Assembly: GCA_949529445.1 (NCBI GenBank)
Contig: CATISA010000018.1
Span: 28,444 to 92,443 of the forward strand
DNA: 64,000 nucleotides
Direction: 5' to 3'
Source: Alphaproteobacteria bacterium UBA4588
GTDB taxonomy: Bacteria; Pseudomonadota; Alphaproteobacteria; Puniceispirillales; Puniceispirillaceae
In this document: piece after piece, positions 17,235-27,201 of the stretch
How the letters are laid out: each line of letters starts with the position of its first letter
How positions within the stretch are numbered: the stretch's first letter is position 1
Program-made: the position numbers and the translations under genes
Notes under the pieces: generated by a model
Databases searched by the model: none
Told to the model about the DNA's origin: nothing
The model's input: the letters and a program-made list of their open reading frames with translations, nothing else

Positions 17235-20033
17235 TTAGAAGTGAGCTGACAAAGAGTTTCCTGCTTTAGTTGAAGGGGGTGAGAATTTTGTTAGGTCAAT
17301 TCCCTTCACCGCTGTTTTGTACTCTTCAATAGTAGGCGTTCTGCCCAGAATTGCTGACAGCACCACAACTGGTGTTGAGGCAAGAAGAGATTCACCCTTC
17401 TTATCTTCAGAATCCTCTACCACTCTGCCTTGGAAAAGCCGCGTAGATGTTGCCAAAACAGTATCTCCCTTAGCTGCTTTTTCTTGATTTCCCATACATA
17501 AGTTACAGCCGGGACGTTCTAGATACAGAATATTCTCATATGTTTTTCGGGCAGTATCTTTTGGAGCGTCATCATCAAATTCAAAGCCAGAATATTTTTG
17601 CAGAATACTCCAATCTCCTTCAGCTTTGAGTTCATCTATGATATTATAAGTTGGCGCCGCCACCACTAACGGTGCTTTGAACTCAACGGCACCGTCCTTT
17701 TCTTCAATGTTTCGGAGCATTTGAGCAACAATTTTTACATCGCCCTTATGCACCATACAAGAACCAACAAAGCCTAAATCCACTAGCTTTTCTGCGTTAT
17801 AATATGAAATAGGTCTAATCGTATCATGTGTATAACGTCGGGAGATATCTATATTATTCACATCGGGGTCAGCGATCATTGGTTCATTAACTTCGTCTAA
17901 ATCAATTGTCACTTCTTTAAAATATTGTGCATTTTCATCTGGCTTTAGGGCTGGGTTTTCTCCAGATGCAATCTCAGCAATGCGACGATTGGCTATCGTG
18001 ATGAGCCCTTTAAGCATACCGTTGTCGTTATCCATACCCTTATCGATCATTGTCTGAATGCGGCCAACGGCGATTTTGAGGGACTCTATTAGTGTCGCAT
18101 CTTCAGAAATACATATTGACGCCTTGGCCTTCATTTCGGCTGTCCAATCTGTAAAGGTAAAGGCTTGGTCTGCAAGCAAAGTGCCTAGATGGACTTCAAT
18201 AATTCTACCTTGAAAGACATTGTCCCCGCACTGTTTGAGCATCTGGATTTGAGTGGCATGCACAATATCTCGGAAATCCATATGTTCAGCCATGGAACCT
18301 TTGAACGTTACTTTTACTGTTTCAGGGATGGGCATAGTGACCTCCCCTGTTGCTAACGCAAGTGCTACCGTTCCGGAGTCTGCGCCAAAAGCAACTCCCT
18401 TAGACATTCGTGTATGAGAATCTCCCCCAATAATGATCGCCCAATCATCAACTGTGATGTCGTTTAACACTTTGTGAATGACATCGGTCATTGCCGGATA
18501 AACACCATCGGGATCTCGAGCCGTAATGAGCCCAAAATGACTCATAAATTCCATGAGTTTCGGCGTATTTTCCTGCGCTTTGAAATCCCAGACAGATGCA
18601 GTGTGGCATCCGGACTGGTAGGCACCATCTACAGTAGGAGAAATCACTGTTGCCGCCATACCCTCTAATTCTTGAGCTGTCATCAAGCCAGTAGTGTCTT
18701 GGGACCCAACAATATTTACCTTGACCCGCACATCAGCGCCGGCATGGAGGATCTTATTGTCATCCACATCAAGCGCATTTGCGTTAAAAATTTTCTCGAC
18801 CGCTGTTAATCCTTGATTCGGATGCGATACTCTTTTCGAGGGGGCAAAAGCAGATACCAACTTAGTGTCTAGAGCGTCACAAGCAAAGCTTTGTAATTTT
18901 TTTCCAAAGACAATGGCATAAGAGCCCCCAGCTTTTATAAATTCGATTTTTTGAGGTGAAAATGAAGACGAGATATCTACTAGTTCTTCGTCACAATCTT
19001 CACTAAGTAGCTTTTTATCTCTAGTGTTGATGGTAAAAACTTTACCTGTCTCAACGGTATATTTTTCTTCAAGCACTGGTGAGCCGTCATTATTGAGGAT
19101 TGGCTTACCGTCGGCATCTAATTTTTTTACCCAATTCTTAAGGTCTAAGCCTACCCCACCGGTTACGCCAACAGTCGTTTGGAATATCGGAGAGATGCCA
19201 TTTGTACCGGCAACGATAGGTGCGTTATTTACAAACGGAACATAAGGACTTGCCGGCTTGCCGGTCCATAGCGCGACGTTATTTATCCCAGACATTCGTG
19301 ATGAGCCAACGCCCATTGTACCTTTTTCTGCAACCAGCATGACACGCTTGTCTGGATGTTGTTTTTGGAGCGCCTGTATTTCAGTTTGAGCGGCTTCAGA
19401 GATCATACATTTTCCATGAAGCTCTCTATCAGAGCGGGAGTGAGCTTGATTGCCAGGAGAGAGTAAGTCAGTCGATATATCGCCTTCTGCTGCGACATAT
19501 GCCACAACCTTTATCTGGTCATCAATATCTTCTAACTTCGTATAAAATTCTGCTTTTGAGTAGCTTTCGAGGATTTGTTTTGCGATGGGGTTACGCTCGT
19601 CATACGCCTTTTTCAAGCGCGCCATGTCAGCATCATACAAAAAGACTTGTGTCTTCATAACATCGGCTGCGTCTCGTGCTATTTGAGGATTTTCCCCGAG
19701 CGCTAAATCCAGCAACACGTTAATGGAGGGGCCGCCCTTCATGTGTGAGAGAAGTTCAAAGGCAAATGCCGAAGAAATTTCATCTATTGTCATAGCGCCC
19801 GTGATGATTTCTTTCAGCATTCTGGCTTTACTTGCTGCAGCTCCCGTAGTGCCTGGCAGCGTATTAAAAATGAAAAATGTCAGTGACTGCTCTCTGTGCG
19901 GGCTGGATGGGTCCTTAATATTGGAAATGATCTCATCAAGCAGGGCACCATCATCTATCGGTTTTGGCTGTAAACCCTGTTTTTTACGGTCGTTGATTTC
20001 ATTTAGGTATTCGTTGTAAAGAACCATCATCAT
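17235..20033 (-). CDS. acnB: Aconitate hydratase B, Bacteroidota-like form
   Basis: TCA-cycle enzyme interconverting citrate and isocitrate; AcnB can also hydrate 2-methylaconitate. The HEAT-like N-terminus, swivel domain and catalytic domains run in AcnB order. [4Fe-4S] ligands lie in GFVGSCMVHKGD and PGCNLCMGNQEKA, and the substrate segment VGSQDTTGLMTAQELEG is present. At 932 residues it exceeds E. coli AcnB. Segments such as DISTDLLSPGNQAHSRSD match the Bacteroidota form as I recall it. The stretch looks more AT-rich than its neighbours. Three tandem ATG codons open the frame and the ribosome site is weak. Position next to ccmA matches acnA in many alphaproteobacteria. Confidence 0.92.
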   Translation of the reverse strand: MMMVLYNEYLNEINDRKKQGLQPKPIDDGALLDEIISNIKDPSSPHREQSLTFFIFNTLPGTTGAAASKARMLKEIITGAMTIDEISSAFAFELLSHMKGGPSINVLLDLALGENPQIARDAADVMKTQVFLYDADMARLKKAYDERNPIAKQILESYSKAEFYTKLEDIDDQIKVVAYVAAEGDISTDLLSPGNQAHSRSDRELHGKCMISEAAQTEIQALQKQHPDKRVMLVAEKGTMGVGSSRMSGINNVALWTGKPASPYVPFVNNAPIVAGTNGISPIFQTTVGVTGGVGLDLKNWVKKLDADGKPILNNDGSPVLEEKYTVETGKVFTINTRDKKLLSEDCDEELVDISSSFSPQKIEFIKAGGSYAIVFGKKLQSFACDALDTKLVSAFAPSKRVSHPNQGLTAVEKIFNANALDVDDNKILHAGADVRVKVNIVGSQDTTGLMTAQELEGMAATVISPTVDGAYQSGCHTASVWDFKAQENTPKLMEFMSHFGLITARDPDGVYPAMTDVIHKVLNDITVDDWAIIIGGDSHTRMSKGVAFGADSGTVALALATGEVTMPIPETVKVTFKGSMAEHMDFRDIVHATQIQMLKQCGDNVFQGRIIEVHLGTLLADQAFTFTDWTAEMKAKASICISEDATLIESLKIAVGRIQTMIDKGMDNDNGMLKGLITIANRRIAEIASGENPALKPDENAQYFKEVTIDLDEVNEPMIADPDVNNIDISRRYTHDTIRPISYYNAEKLVDLGFVGSCMVHKGDVKIVAQMLRNIEEKDGAVEFKAPLVVAAPTYNIIDELKAEGDWSILQKYSGFEFDDDAPKDTARKTYENILYLERPGCNLCMGNQEKAAKGDTVLATSTRLFQGRVVEDSEDKKGESLLASTPVVVLSAILGRTPTIEEYKTAVKGIDLTKFSPPSTKAGNSLSAHF

Positions 20034-20349
20034 CTCAGAAAAATAGTGGTAAGGTCGGGAGGCTTATGAGCGATCTCCAGAATTATCGGTAGCATACTAT
20101 TTTTGCCATACGATATCAAAACAAAAGGTAGTAAAGATAGTTTTATTCTGCCTAAAACAGGGCTGTCCATAATGGGTCTTATTGTTTTAAAAAACGGTTA
20201 AAATATAGTTTTCGCTTTATTTGCTCGGAGTGCGGTCTTAAGAACCACTTAATATGAAGATTTATTTAGTTTGCAAATGGCTTTTTGAAATAGAAGATTG
20301 GCATCTATCCCTATTTTTATAAGTGCATTTTTTGAATGCAGAGATTTTT
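20034..20349. other. AT-rich divergent intergenic region, acnB / helicase
   Basis: This 316 bp stretch separates the divergent acnB and helicase genes and should hold both promoters. It is visibly AT-rich with several A/T runs and a CTTAAG-centred imperfect dyad near 20233-20251. A GTG at 20323 is in frame with the helicase but lacks a ribosome site. I see no convincing gene or RNA here. Confidence 0.5.
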
Positions 20350-23133
20350 ATGTTGTTTTCAGATATTAAGCTTGTTCTTGGTCCGACCAATACAGGCAAG
20401 ACATTTTATGCTGTTGACCGGATGATAGGTCATGCCTCTGGCATGATAGGGTTTCCGTTACGACTTCTGGCGCGGGAGAATTATGATAAGCTGGCAGCAA
20501 AGCTTGGTGCAGGGCAAGTTGCGCTTATCACGGGCGAAGAGAAAATCATTCCAGCCCATGCCCGTTATTTTTGTTGCACCGTTGAAGCCATGCCGCTGGA
20601 ACGTGATGTAGATTGCCTTGTTATTGATGAAGTCCAGCTTGCCGGCGACAGAGAACGCGGCCATATCTTTACCGATAGGTTGCTGCATGCGCGCGGGCGT
20701 CAGGAAACATTATTTCTTGGTGCTGAGACGATGCACCGCGTGCTGAAAAAACTGTTTCCAGACGCTGAGCTCATCCGTCGCTCACGTTTATCGCGTTTGT
20801 CATGGGCTGGCAGTAAAAAAGTAACACGCCTGCAGCGGCGCTCAGCCATTGTCGCTTTTTCGGCAGCAGACGTATATCGGCTTGCTGAGCTTGTTCGCCG
20901 TCAACGCGGTGGCGCTGCTGTTGTGATGGGGGCACTTTCCCCGCGAACCCGTAATGCGCAGGTTGAGCTTTATCAGAATGGAGATGTTGATTTTCTGATT
21001 GCAACAGATGCGATTGGGATGGGGCTGAATATGGATATTAACCATGTTGCGCTTGCACAGGATGTGAAATTTGATGGCCGGCATATGCGCCATCTCAGTG
21101 CGTCTGAAATTGGCCAGATTGCCGGCCGGGCCGGACGCCATGTTACCGATGGAACTTTCGGTGTGACTGAAGAAGCGCGCGTTCTTGAGCCGGAAATGAT
21201 TGATGCGATTGAGTCACATGTGTTTCCTGTAGTGCATGCGCTTTACTGGCGGTCTCGAAATCTCGATTTTAGCACAATTGGCGCGCTCAAACGTTCATTC
21301 GAAGCGCAGCCGCCATACTCTTTTATGTCACGAAAGGCAGATGCTGTTGACCAGCTTACTTTGCAAACCTTATGTGAGCGAAGTGATATAGTAGCTCTTG
21401 CAAATAGCCCTGGCCGGATACGATTATTGTGGGATGTAGCGCAGATTCCTGATTTCCGAAATACGATGACCGATAGTCATGTTGTCATGCTAGCGCATAT
21501 CTTTGATAGTCTTGCCCGCAATGGTGAGCTAGCAACAGAGTGGGTTGCAAATCAGATGCAACATCTGGATAGAATAGATGGCGATATAGATACTTTGATG
21601 ACACGGATTGCCCATATTCGTACCTGGACCTATATCACCCATAAAAATGGCTGGACCGAGGCGGGTCAAAACTGGCAGGATCTTGCCAAATCAATAGAAG
21701 ATAGGTTATCGGATGAACTGCATAATCGGCTAACACAACGCTTTGTTGACCGAAGAGCAGCACATCTATCGCGCAAATTAAAGGAATCGACTGTTTTGAT
21801 GACATCAGTAAAACTGGACGGCACTGTCCTTGTCGAAGGTGAAGACGTAGGGAGCCTGCATGGCTTTACCTTTACGCCAAGCCTGTCTGAAACAGATGAA
21901 AAGGCTGTAATACTCTCTGCAGCGCGCAAAGGCCTGCCAGACGAGATTGAGCGGCGTGTTACTGCACTTAGCCAGTCTGCTGACCCCGCTTTTACATTAA
22001 CCGAAACAGGCAGAATAATGTGGCGGGAAGCAGAAATTGGCCGTCTATATCCGAGTGAACTTGTCTATGCGCCGCGTGTTGATGCTGTTGATAGCGACCT
22101 TCTGACGAGCGAACAAAAAGCCCGAATCCATGACAGATTAGCGCGCTTTATGAATGATCATATTCGCACTGTGCTTGCACCTCTTTTGGCATTGTCACGT
22201 CCTGATGAGGTCAGCGTGCCAGCTGAGGCGGATCCTGAGCTAAACATGAAAGCTTCTGAAAGTGGTCGCGCGATTGCGACAGATAAAACTGCCGTACCGG
22301 CAGAAGCGAATTCTCCAACCGTAAACTCAAACCAACCAGAATCTGACAAACTGGCGTCTACCGCCGCCCAGCCAGCCCCGCTATCAGGTGTGGCGCGCGG
22401 TATCCTCTATCAGATGTATGAGAGATTTGGCACGGTCACGCGCGCTGACATAGCGCCGGCTATAAAGGGCATCCAAGAGACTGATAAACCTCATCTCGCA
22501 CGGCTTGGTGTGCGGACTGGTATGGAAACGTTTTTCATGCCGGACATGCTTAAGCCTGCACCGATAAAGTTACGGGTTCTTTTATATAGCCTTTTTACCA
22601 AGACATTTCCGGATTGTGGCCCACCGCCAGAGGGCCGTGTTTCCTTCGACGCGGTAGATGGAGTTGATGATAGTTATTGGATAGTCGCAGGCTACCGGCG
22701 GCTTGGTCAGAGGGTGATGCGCGTTGATATGGTTGAGCGCGTTGCCGCGCTTGTGCGCACTGCTGCACGTGCGGGTCAATTCAAAATTACAGACGAGATG
22801 TTATCCCTAGCAGGTGTATCGCGTGACCAGATGGCGCTTATGCTTAGCGATCTAGGATGCCGTCAGACCGGTGAAGAACCCTCTGATGATCCGGAAAAGC
22901 CGGCTGTTGCGTTATTTGAACGGGTGCGCCCAAAACGACCAGCACATAAACCGCGGCAGGCCAATGAAGCAGCATGGTCGGCACGCAAAGATGAAAAACA
23001 TAACCCCAAAAAGGGTAAGCTGGGCAGTCGGCAGTCGGCAGCAAAAGGCCAGCGTAATGGTACTCCACGTAGCTCTGAAAAACAGCCTGATCTTAACTCA
23101 CCTTTCGCAATTTTAGCGGCATTGAAAAAATAA
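20350..23133 (+). CDS. SUV3/MgpS-like superfamily 2 RNA helicase
   Basis: ATP-dependent helicase related to mitochondrial SUV3, which unwinds RNA for degradation; a bacterial role in RNA turnover is inferred. Motif I is GPTNTGKT, motif II DEVQ, and motif VI sits in IGQIAGRAGRHV. The C-terminal third is variable, with an Ala/Glu/Pro-rich linker around residues 620-680 and a basic Lys/Arg-rich tail. I chose the ATG at 20350 (927 residues) over the upstream in-frame GTG because the core begins right after it and the GTG lacks a ribosome site. It precedes the S4, TerB-like, fdxA and carD genes. Confidence 0.87.
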   Translation: MLFSDIKLVLGPTNTGKTFYAVDRMIGHASGMIGFPLRLLARENYDKLAAKLGAGQVALITGEEKIIPAHARYFCCTVEAMPLERDVDCLVIDEVQLAGDRERGHIFTDRLLHARGRQETLFLGAETMHRVLKKLFPDAELIRRSRLSRLSWAGSKKVTRLQRRSAIVAFSAADVYRLAELVRRQRGGAAVVMGALSPRTRNAQVELYQNGDVDFLIATDAIGMGLNMDINHVALAQDVKFDGRHMRHLSASEIGQIAGRAGRHVTDGTFGVTEEARVLEPEMIDAIESHVFPVVHALYWRSRNLDFSTIGALKRSFEAQPPYSFMSRKADAVDQLTLQTLCERSDIVALANSPGRIRLLWDVAQIPDFRNTMTDSHVVMLAHIFDSLARNGELATEWVANQMQHLDRIDGDIDTLMTRIAHIRTWTYITHKNGWTEAGQNWQDLAKSIEDRLSDELHNRLTQRFVDRRAAHLSRKLKESTVLMTSVKLDGTVLVEGEDVGSLHGFTFTPSLSETDEKAVILSAARKGLPDEIERRVTALSQSADPAFTLTETGRIMWREAEIGRLYPSELVYAPRVDAVDSDLLTSEQKARIHDRLARFMNDHIRTVLAPLLALSRPDEVSVPAEADPELNMKASESGRAIATDKTAVPAEANSPTVNSNQPESDKLASTAAQPAPLSGVARGILYQMYERFGTVTRADIAPAIKGIQETDKPHLARLGVRTGMETFFMPDMLKPAPIKLRVLLYSLFTKTFPDCGPPPEGRVSFDAVDGVDDSYWIVAGYRRLGQRVMRVDMVERVAALVRTAARAGQFKITDEMLSLAGVSRDQMALMLSDLGCRQTGEEPSDDPEKPAVALFERVRPKRPAHKPRQANEAAWSARKDEKHNPKKGKLGSRQSAAKGQRNGTPRSSEKQPDLNSPFAILAALKK

Positions 23134-23141
23134 GTTGGGTG

Positions 23142-23570
23142 ATGTCTAAACCATATAATGACGGTCTGAAATCTGTTGTCCCTGTTCGCCTTGATAAATG
23201 GTTATGGTATGCCCGCTTTTTCAAGACACGGTCTCTTGCGACAAAATTCATCTCATCAGGTAAGCTTAGAATAGATGGCAATATTGTAAATAAACCCCAT
23301 CGACAGGCCCAGATAGGATATATTCTGACATTCATTCTTGGCGAGCATACACGGGTCATAAAGATACTTGATTTTGGTAGTCGCCGCGGCCCGGCACCTG
23401 AGGCGCAAGCGCTGTATGACGATCTTGCCCCGCTTGTCCCGCGTAATCAAAAAAAGGATTCTGGAACGCACCGCCTTGATTTTGAGAGCAGAGAGAGGGG
23501 CAGTGGCAGACCAACAAAAAGAGAACGACGTGATACGGTTAAGCTAAAGGACCCACTTAGTTCAGCATAA
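23142..23570 (+). CDS. S4-domain RNA-binding protein (Hsp15-like)
   Basis: A 142-residue protein with an N-terminal S4 RNA-binding domain (RLDKWLWYARFFKTRSLAT, then SGKLRIDGNIVNKP) and a basic C-terminal tail rich in Arg, Lys and Glu. It resembles HslR/Hsp15, which rescues stalled 50S subunits carrying peptidyl-tRNA. It starts 8 bp after the helicase stop; a GTG immediately upstream of the ATG is an alternative start. Pairing with the SUV3-like helicase suggests a shared RNA or ribosome-related role. Confidence 0.85.
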   Translation: MSKPYNDGLKSVVPVRLDKWLWYARFFKTRSLATKFISSGKLRIDGNIVNKPHRQAQIGYILTFILGEHTRVIKILDFGSRRGPAPEAQALYDDLAPLVPRNQKKDSGTHRLDFESRERGSGRPTKRERRDTVKLKDPLSSA

Positions 23571-23595
23571 ATACAAAAACAAAAAGAGATGTGAG

Positions 23596-24069
23596 ATGTT
23601 TAGTACAGTAAAAAACTGGCTCAGCCAGAATGACACACAAGCCGTAACTGAGGTCAGCGAAAGTGTAGATCTTGCGCAGCTTGTAACAGCCCTTCTGGTC
23701 GAGGCTGCGGGTGCGGATGGCAAAATTGCAGATGAAGAATCCCAGCTTATTTCTGAAATTATTTCAGCGCAGTTTGAGCTATCCGATGATGAGATGGTGA
23801 CTGTTCTCAGTGATGCGGTAAATGACTATACCGACCGGATTGAAATTCACGGCCTCATGCGCCGCTTGCGGGAGAGGGCTGATTATGAAGAACGGATTGG
23901 GGTTCTTGAACTTGTCTGGATGGTAGTGCTATCAGATGATAGGCTTGACCATATTGAGGCTCAATTGATGCGCAGACTTGCTGGTCTTCTTTATATTTCA
24001 GATGTTGATTCCGGATTGGCCGCCCAGACAGCTCGCACCCGTCTTGGGATAGATGCGGCAAGCGCGTAA
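23596..24069 (+). CDS. TerB-family protein
   Basis: A 157-residue all-helical acidic protein with the TerB-type metal-binding pattern: LLVEAAGADGKIADEESQLI in the first repeat and VVLSDDRLDHIEAQLMRRLA in the second. TerB proteins bind calcium or other divalent ions. The family name refers to tellurite resistance, but a lone TerB-like gene in a helicase/fdxA cluster does not imply that trait; other ter genes are absent. Confidence 0.8.
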   Translation: MFSTVKNWLSQNDTQAVTEVSESVDLAQLVTALLVEAAGADGKIADEESQLISEIISAQFELSDDEMVTVLSDAVNDYTDRIEIHGLMRRLRERADYEERIGVLELVWMVVLSDDRLDHIEAQLMRRLAGLLYISDVDSGLAAQTARTRLGIDAASA

Positions 24070-24113
24070 ATACTGACGTGATACGACTATTAATTAGATA
24101 AGGTAAAATAATT

Positions 24114-24452
24114 ATGACCTATATCGTCAATGATAAATGCATCATGTGCAAATATACTGATTGTGTGGAAGTTTGTCCTGTTGATTGTTTTTATGAAGGT
24201 GAGAACATGCTTGTGATTCACCCTGATGAATGCATTGATTGCGGCGTATGTGAGCCTGAATGCCCACCAGAAGCTATCTTGCCTGATACAGAGCCTGGCG
24301 CGTCTGAATGGGTTGAGATGAACCGGAAATTTTCTGAATTATGGCCGAATATCACCCAGCAGAAACAGCAAATGCCTGATGCTGACAAACTGCGAGATAC
24401 CCCTGGTAAGTTCGAAGCCCATTTCAGTGAAGCGCCCGGAACCGGTGATTAA
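24114..24452 (+). CDS. fdxA: Seven-iron ferredoxin FdxA
   Basis: A [3Fe-4S][4Fe-4S] electron carrier of 112 residues. The two cluster-binding stretches are [17 protein letters not shown] and [16 protein letters not shown], in the order typical of the Azotobacter-type 7Fe ferredoxin, followed by the usual C-terminal extension ([16 protein letters not shown]). The neighbourhood with carD is typical in alphaproteobacteria. Besides general redox metabolism it could donate electrons to the corrinoid reactivase, which is a guess. Confidence 0.95.
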   Translation: MTYIVNDKCIMCKYTDCVEVCPVDCFYEGENMLVIHPDECIDCGVCEPECPPEAILPDTEPGASEWVEMNRKFSELWPNITQQKQQMPDADKLRDTPGKFEAHFSEAPGTGD

Positions 24453-24483
24453 ATAAGCGCGGTGGTCAGATCTGCCTGCTAAG

Positions 24484-24512
24484 TTGAATTTTTTGGGAAA
24501 TTATGTTATACT
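24484..24512 (+). promoter_or_regulatory. Sigma-70-type promoter of carD
   Basis: A TTGAAT (-35) at 24484-24489 and TATACT (-10) at 24507-24512 are separated by exactly 17 bp. They sit 31 bp after the fdxA stop codon and about 117 bp before carD. A small CCGAC/GTCGG stem with a T-rich loop follows at 24516-24534 in the presumed leader. Confidence 0.55.
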
Positions 24513-24628
24513 CTCCCGACCGGCTTTTTGTCGGTAGGGATTACACAGCCTGTGCCGGTCGGCGCTGCGCTTAGAAACTTTGTCACTCACAAATTAACGA
24601 CGCCCGCCTTTCCCGCAAGGGCTCGTGA

Positions 24629-25141
24629 ATGCGAATGATTATGGCCAAAAAAGAATTTATTTATCAGGATGGTGACTTTGTCGTCTATCCAACACATGGC
24701 GTTGGTAAAATTGTCGGCACAGAGACAAATGATATTGCTGGGATGCAAATTACGTTGCTCGTGATTCGCTTCGAGCAGGATCGAATGACATTGCGGGTTC
24801 CAATGGAAAAAGCAATGAGCCTTGGTTTGCGCACGCTCTCATCACGAAAGCATATGGATGACGCTATCCTGACACTCAAAGGTAAGGCGCGCGTCCGCAG
24901 AACAATGTGGTCGCGTCGGGCGCAGGAATATGAGGCAAAAATTAAGTCAGGTGATCCTGTCTCTATTGCTGAAGTTGTTCGTGATTTGCGCAAGCGTGAT
25001 ACGCAAACCGAGCAATCTTACTCCGAGCGTCAGATGTATCAGGCTGCTCTTGAGCGTCTCGCCCGTGAGTTTGCAGCGATTGAAGATATTGATCAGGCAA
25101 CAGCCGCTGTTCGGCTTGAAGATCTGATGGATGTCGCTTAA
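24629..25141 (+). CDS. carD: CarD-family transcription regulator
   Basis: RNA polymerase-binding regulator that stabilises open promoter complexes. The N-terminal Tudor-like RNAP-interacting domain shows DGDFVVYPTHGVGKIVG, followed by a helical C-terminal DNA-binding domain. The total of 170 residues is typical. AAGGG at 24617-24621 suits the ATG at 24629; the ATG at 24641, giving MAKKEF, is a plausible alternative that fits the family N-terminus. It has its own apparent promoter. Confidence 0.92.
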   Translation: MRMIMAKKEFIYQDGDFVVYPTHGVGKIVGTETNDIAGMQITLLVIRFEQDRMTLRVPMEKAMSLGLRTLSSRKHMDDAILTLKGKARVRRTMWSRRAQEYEAKIKSGDPVSIAEVVRDLRKRDTQTEQSYSERQMYQAALERLAREFAAIEDIDQATAAVRLEDLMDVA

Positions 25142-25319
25142 ACCCTCATTACATTAATCGGCATTTTTCTGGTGACGGTTGTTTATGCATGATAATGACT
25201 AGTGACGTATGTTATCAGTCATTGTCACGGCAGAATGAAAAGACCCAAAACAATCTGGTAACGACCTGATCTGCTAGTGCGCCTGTTCCGTAACAAATAA
25301 TGTGAATAAGGAGCAAATT

Positions 25320-26207
25320 ATGACACAGTTTAGTGCTAATGAGACACGGCAATCAGATAATTCTTATATCCGCTACACGATGCAGCAACCACTTCTTGAG
25401 CGTGAGCATGAAGTTGAGCTTGCAACTAAATGGCGTGATGAGGGTGATGACCGTGCGATGCATGAGCTGGTGATGGCCTATGCTCGTATTGTTGTGAGCG
25501 CTGCGGCGAGATATCGTTATTATGGTCTATCCAACGGCGATTTGATCCAAGAGGGTAATATTGGATTAATGCAGGCTGCAAAGCGATTTGATCCCGACCG
25601 GGGGGTGCGGTTTTCAACCTATGCAGCTTGGTGGATCAGGGCGTCTATTCAGGACCATATTTTGCGTAACTGGTCGATAGTTCGGACCGGTACAACAGCG
25701 GCGCACAAATCATTGTTTTTCAAATTACGTCGACTTCGGGCCCGGATCGGCGAAGCGGATGGCGGTCCTTTATCACATGAAGGTCGGCAGAAGATTGCCG
25801 AAACAATTGGTGTATCAGTAGCAGATGTTACTGTTATGGAACAGCGGCTATCTGGCGCAGATGGTTCGCTTAATGCTGCTGTCAGTCAAGAGAGCGAAAG
25901 TGAGGCGCAAGATTTTCTTGCCGACGACCGTCCAAACCCTGAACAGGTTGTGATTGAACTCCATGATGGGGAGGTATTGTCGCGCTGGTTAAATGATGCA
26001 TTATCCGAATTATCACCGCGTGAGCGCTTGATTATAATGAAACGTCGGTTGCAGGATGAAGGGGCAACCTTGGAGCAGCTGGGCGGGGTGTTGGGCGTCA
26101 GTAAAGAGCGTGTTCGTCAGCTTGAGCATCGTGCATTAAAGAAGCTTAAAAAGAGTCTTGAAGAACAATCTGAATCACCGCTGGATTTACTTCCCCAGAT
26201 TTCCTAG
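25320..26207 (+). CDS. rpoH: RNA polymerase sigma-32-type factor RpoH
   Basis: Heat-shock or stress sigma factor of 295 residues. Region 2 shows DLIQEGNIGLMQAAKRFDP and the FSTYAAWWIRASIQDHILR stretch; the RpoH box is HKSLFFKLRRLRARI; region 4 ends with LGVSKERVRQLEHRALKKL. The ATG at 25320 has AAGGAG 6 nt upstream, whereas an in-frame GTG at 25302 does not. Alphaproteobacteria often carry more than one RpoH; which paralogue this is cannot be told from the sequence alone. Confidence 0.93.
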   Translation: MTQFSANETRQSDNSYIRYTMQQPLLEREHEVELATKWRDEGDDRAMHELVMAYARIVVSAAARYRYYGLSNGDLIQEGNIGLMQAAKRFDPDRGVRFSTYAAWWIRASIQDHILRNWSIVRTGTTAAHKSLFFKLRRLRARIGEADGGPLSHEGRQKIAETIGVSVADVTVMEQRLSGADGSLNAAVSQESESEAQDFLADDRPNPEQVVIELHDGEVLSRWLNDALSELSPRERLIIMKRRLQDEGATLEQLGGVLGVSKERVRQLEHRALKKLKKSLEEQSESPLDLLPQIS

Positions 26208-26247
26208 ACTAGCTAAGTTTTTGAAACGCCGTTGAACGGAAACTAAG

Positions 26248-27201
26248 ATGCCGCACGCTTTTGATCGCGATGTTGACCTTCACGATGATATAAAGCCCTT
26301 TAATACGGGCACTCTTAATCGCGATGGTCATTCGATATATTACGAGCAATGTGGTACACCAGACGGCATTCCTGTGATGTTTGTTCATGGCGGTCCAGGG
26401 TCAGGATGTGCGCCGGCGCATCGCAGGCTGTTTGACCCAAAACGTTATCATGTCGTTTTGATTGATCAGCGAGGGTCGGGGCGCACAACGCCATTTGCTA
26501 GTATTAAGGATAACACAACCCAGCACCTTATTCAGGATATGGATGATATACGCCGTGCTATTGGTGTGTCGCAGCATTTCTTGTTTGGCGGGTCATGGGG
26601 AAGCACCTTGTCGCTTGCCTATGGTATTCGCTACCCAGAAAATTGTCTTGGCTTTGTTTTGCGCGGGATTTTCCTTGGCTCCAAAGCAGAGGTTGACTGG
26701 TTTTTATATGATATGGGCCGGTTCTTTCCAGAGGCATATGAACGCTTTATAGCGCCGATATCGGCGTCGCAACGGGGTGATTTGCTCAGTGCTTATTACA
26801 GTCGCCTGACAAGCCCAAGCAAGTCTATTGCACTCGAAGCGGCACGTGCCTGGGCAGGCTATGAGAACTCTTGTGCTACATTGGCTGCCGCGCACCGCGA
26901 TGCTGGACCAATGGCATTAAGTCTCGCTTTGCTTGAAGCGCATTATTTTACCAATAATTGTTTTATGCCTCAAAATCACCTGCTTGATAATCTGAGCACT
27001 ATTTCGCACCTACCTGCGTGGATTGTACAAGGTCGGCATGATGTGATCTGCCCACCACATACGGCTCATACCCTTGCAAAAAAGTGGGGCGCACAGGCTA
27101 AACTTGTTCTGGTTGATGAAGCTGGACATTCTGCCTTTGAGGCAGGAATTGTTAGCCAGCTTATGAATGGCCTTTCCCATATCAGCAGACAAAAAGGGTA
27201 A
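26248..27201 (+). CDS. pip: Proline iminopeptidase (S33 alpha/beta hydrolase)
   Basis: Cleaves N-terminal proline from peptides. The oxyanion region is MFVHGGPGSGC, followed by LIDQRGSGRTTP typical of the family, the nucleophile elbow GGSWGSTLSLAY with its serine, and the catalytic histidine in DEAGHSAFEAG. It has 317 residues and is predicted cytoplasmic. It follows rpoH by 40 bp and may be co-transcribed. Confidence 0.92.
   Translation: MPHAFDRDVDLHDDIKPFNTGTLNRDGHSIYYEQCGTPDGIPVMFVHGGPGSGCAPAHRRLFDPKRYHVVLIDQRGSGRTTPFASIKDNTTQHLIQDMDDIRRAIGVSQHFLFGGSWGSTLSLAYGIRYPENCLGFVLRGIFLGSKAEVDWFLYDMGRFFPEAYERFIAPISASQRGDLLSAYYSRLTSPSKSIALEAARAWAGYENSCATLAAAHRDAGPMALSLALLEAHYFTNNCFMPQNHLLDNLSTISHLPAWIVQGRHDVICPPHTAHTLAKKWGAQAKLVLVDEAGHSAFEAGIVSQLMNGLSHISRQKG

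Noticed and set aside
23596..24069. Tellurite resistance determinant
   Set aside because: A single TerB-like gene without terC/terD/terE and within a housekeeping cluster does not support the trait.
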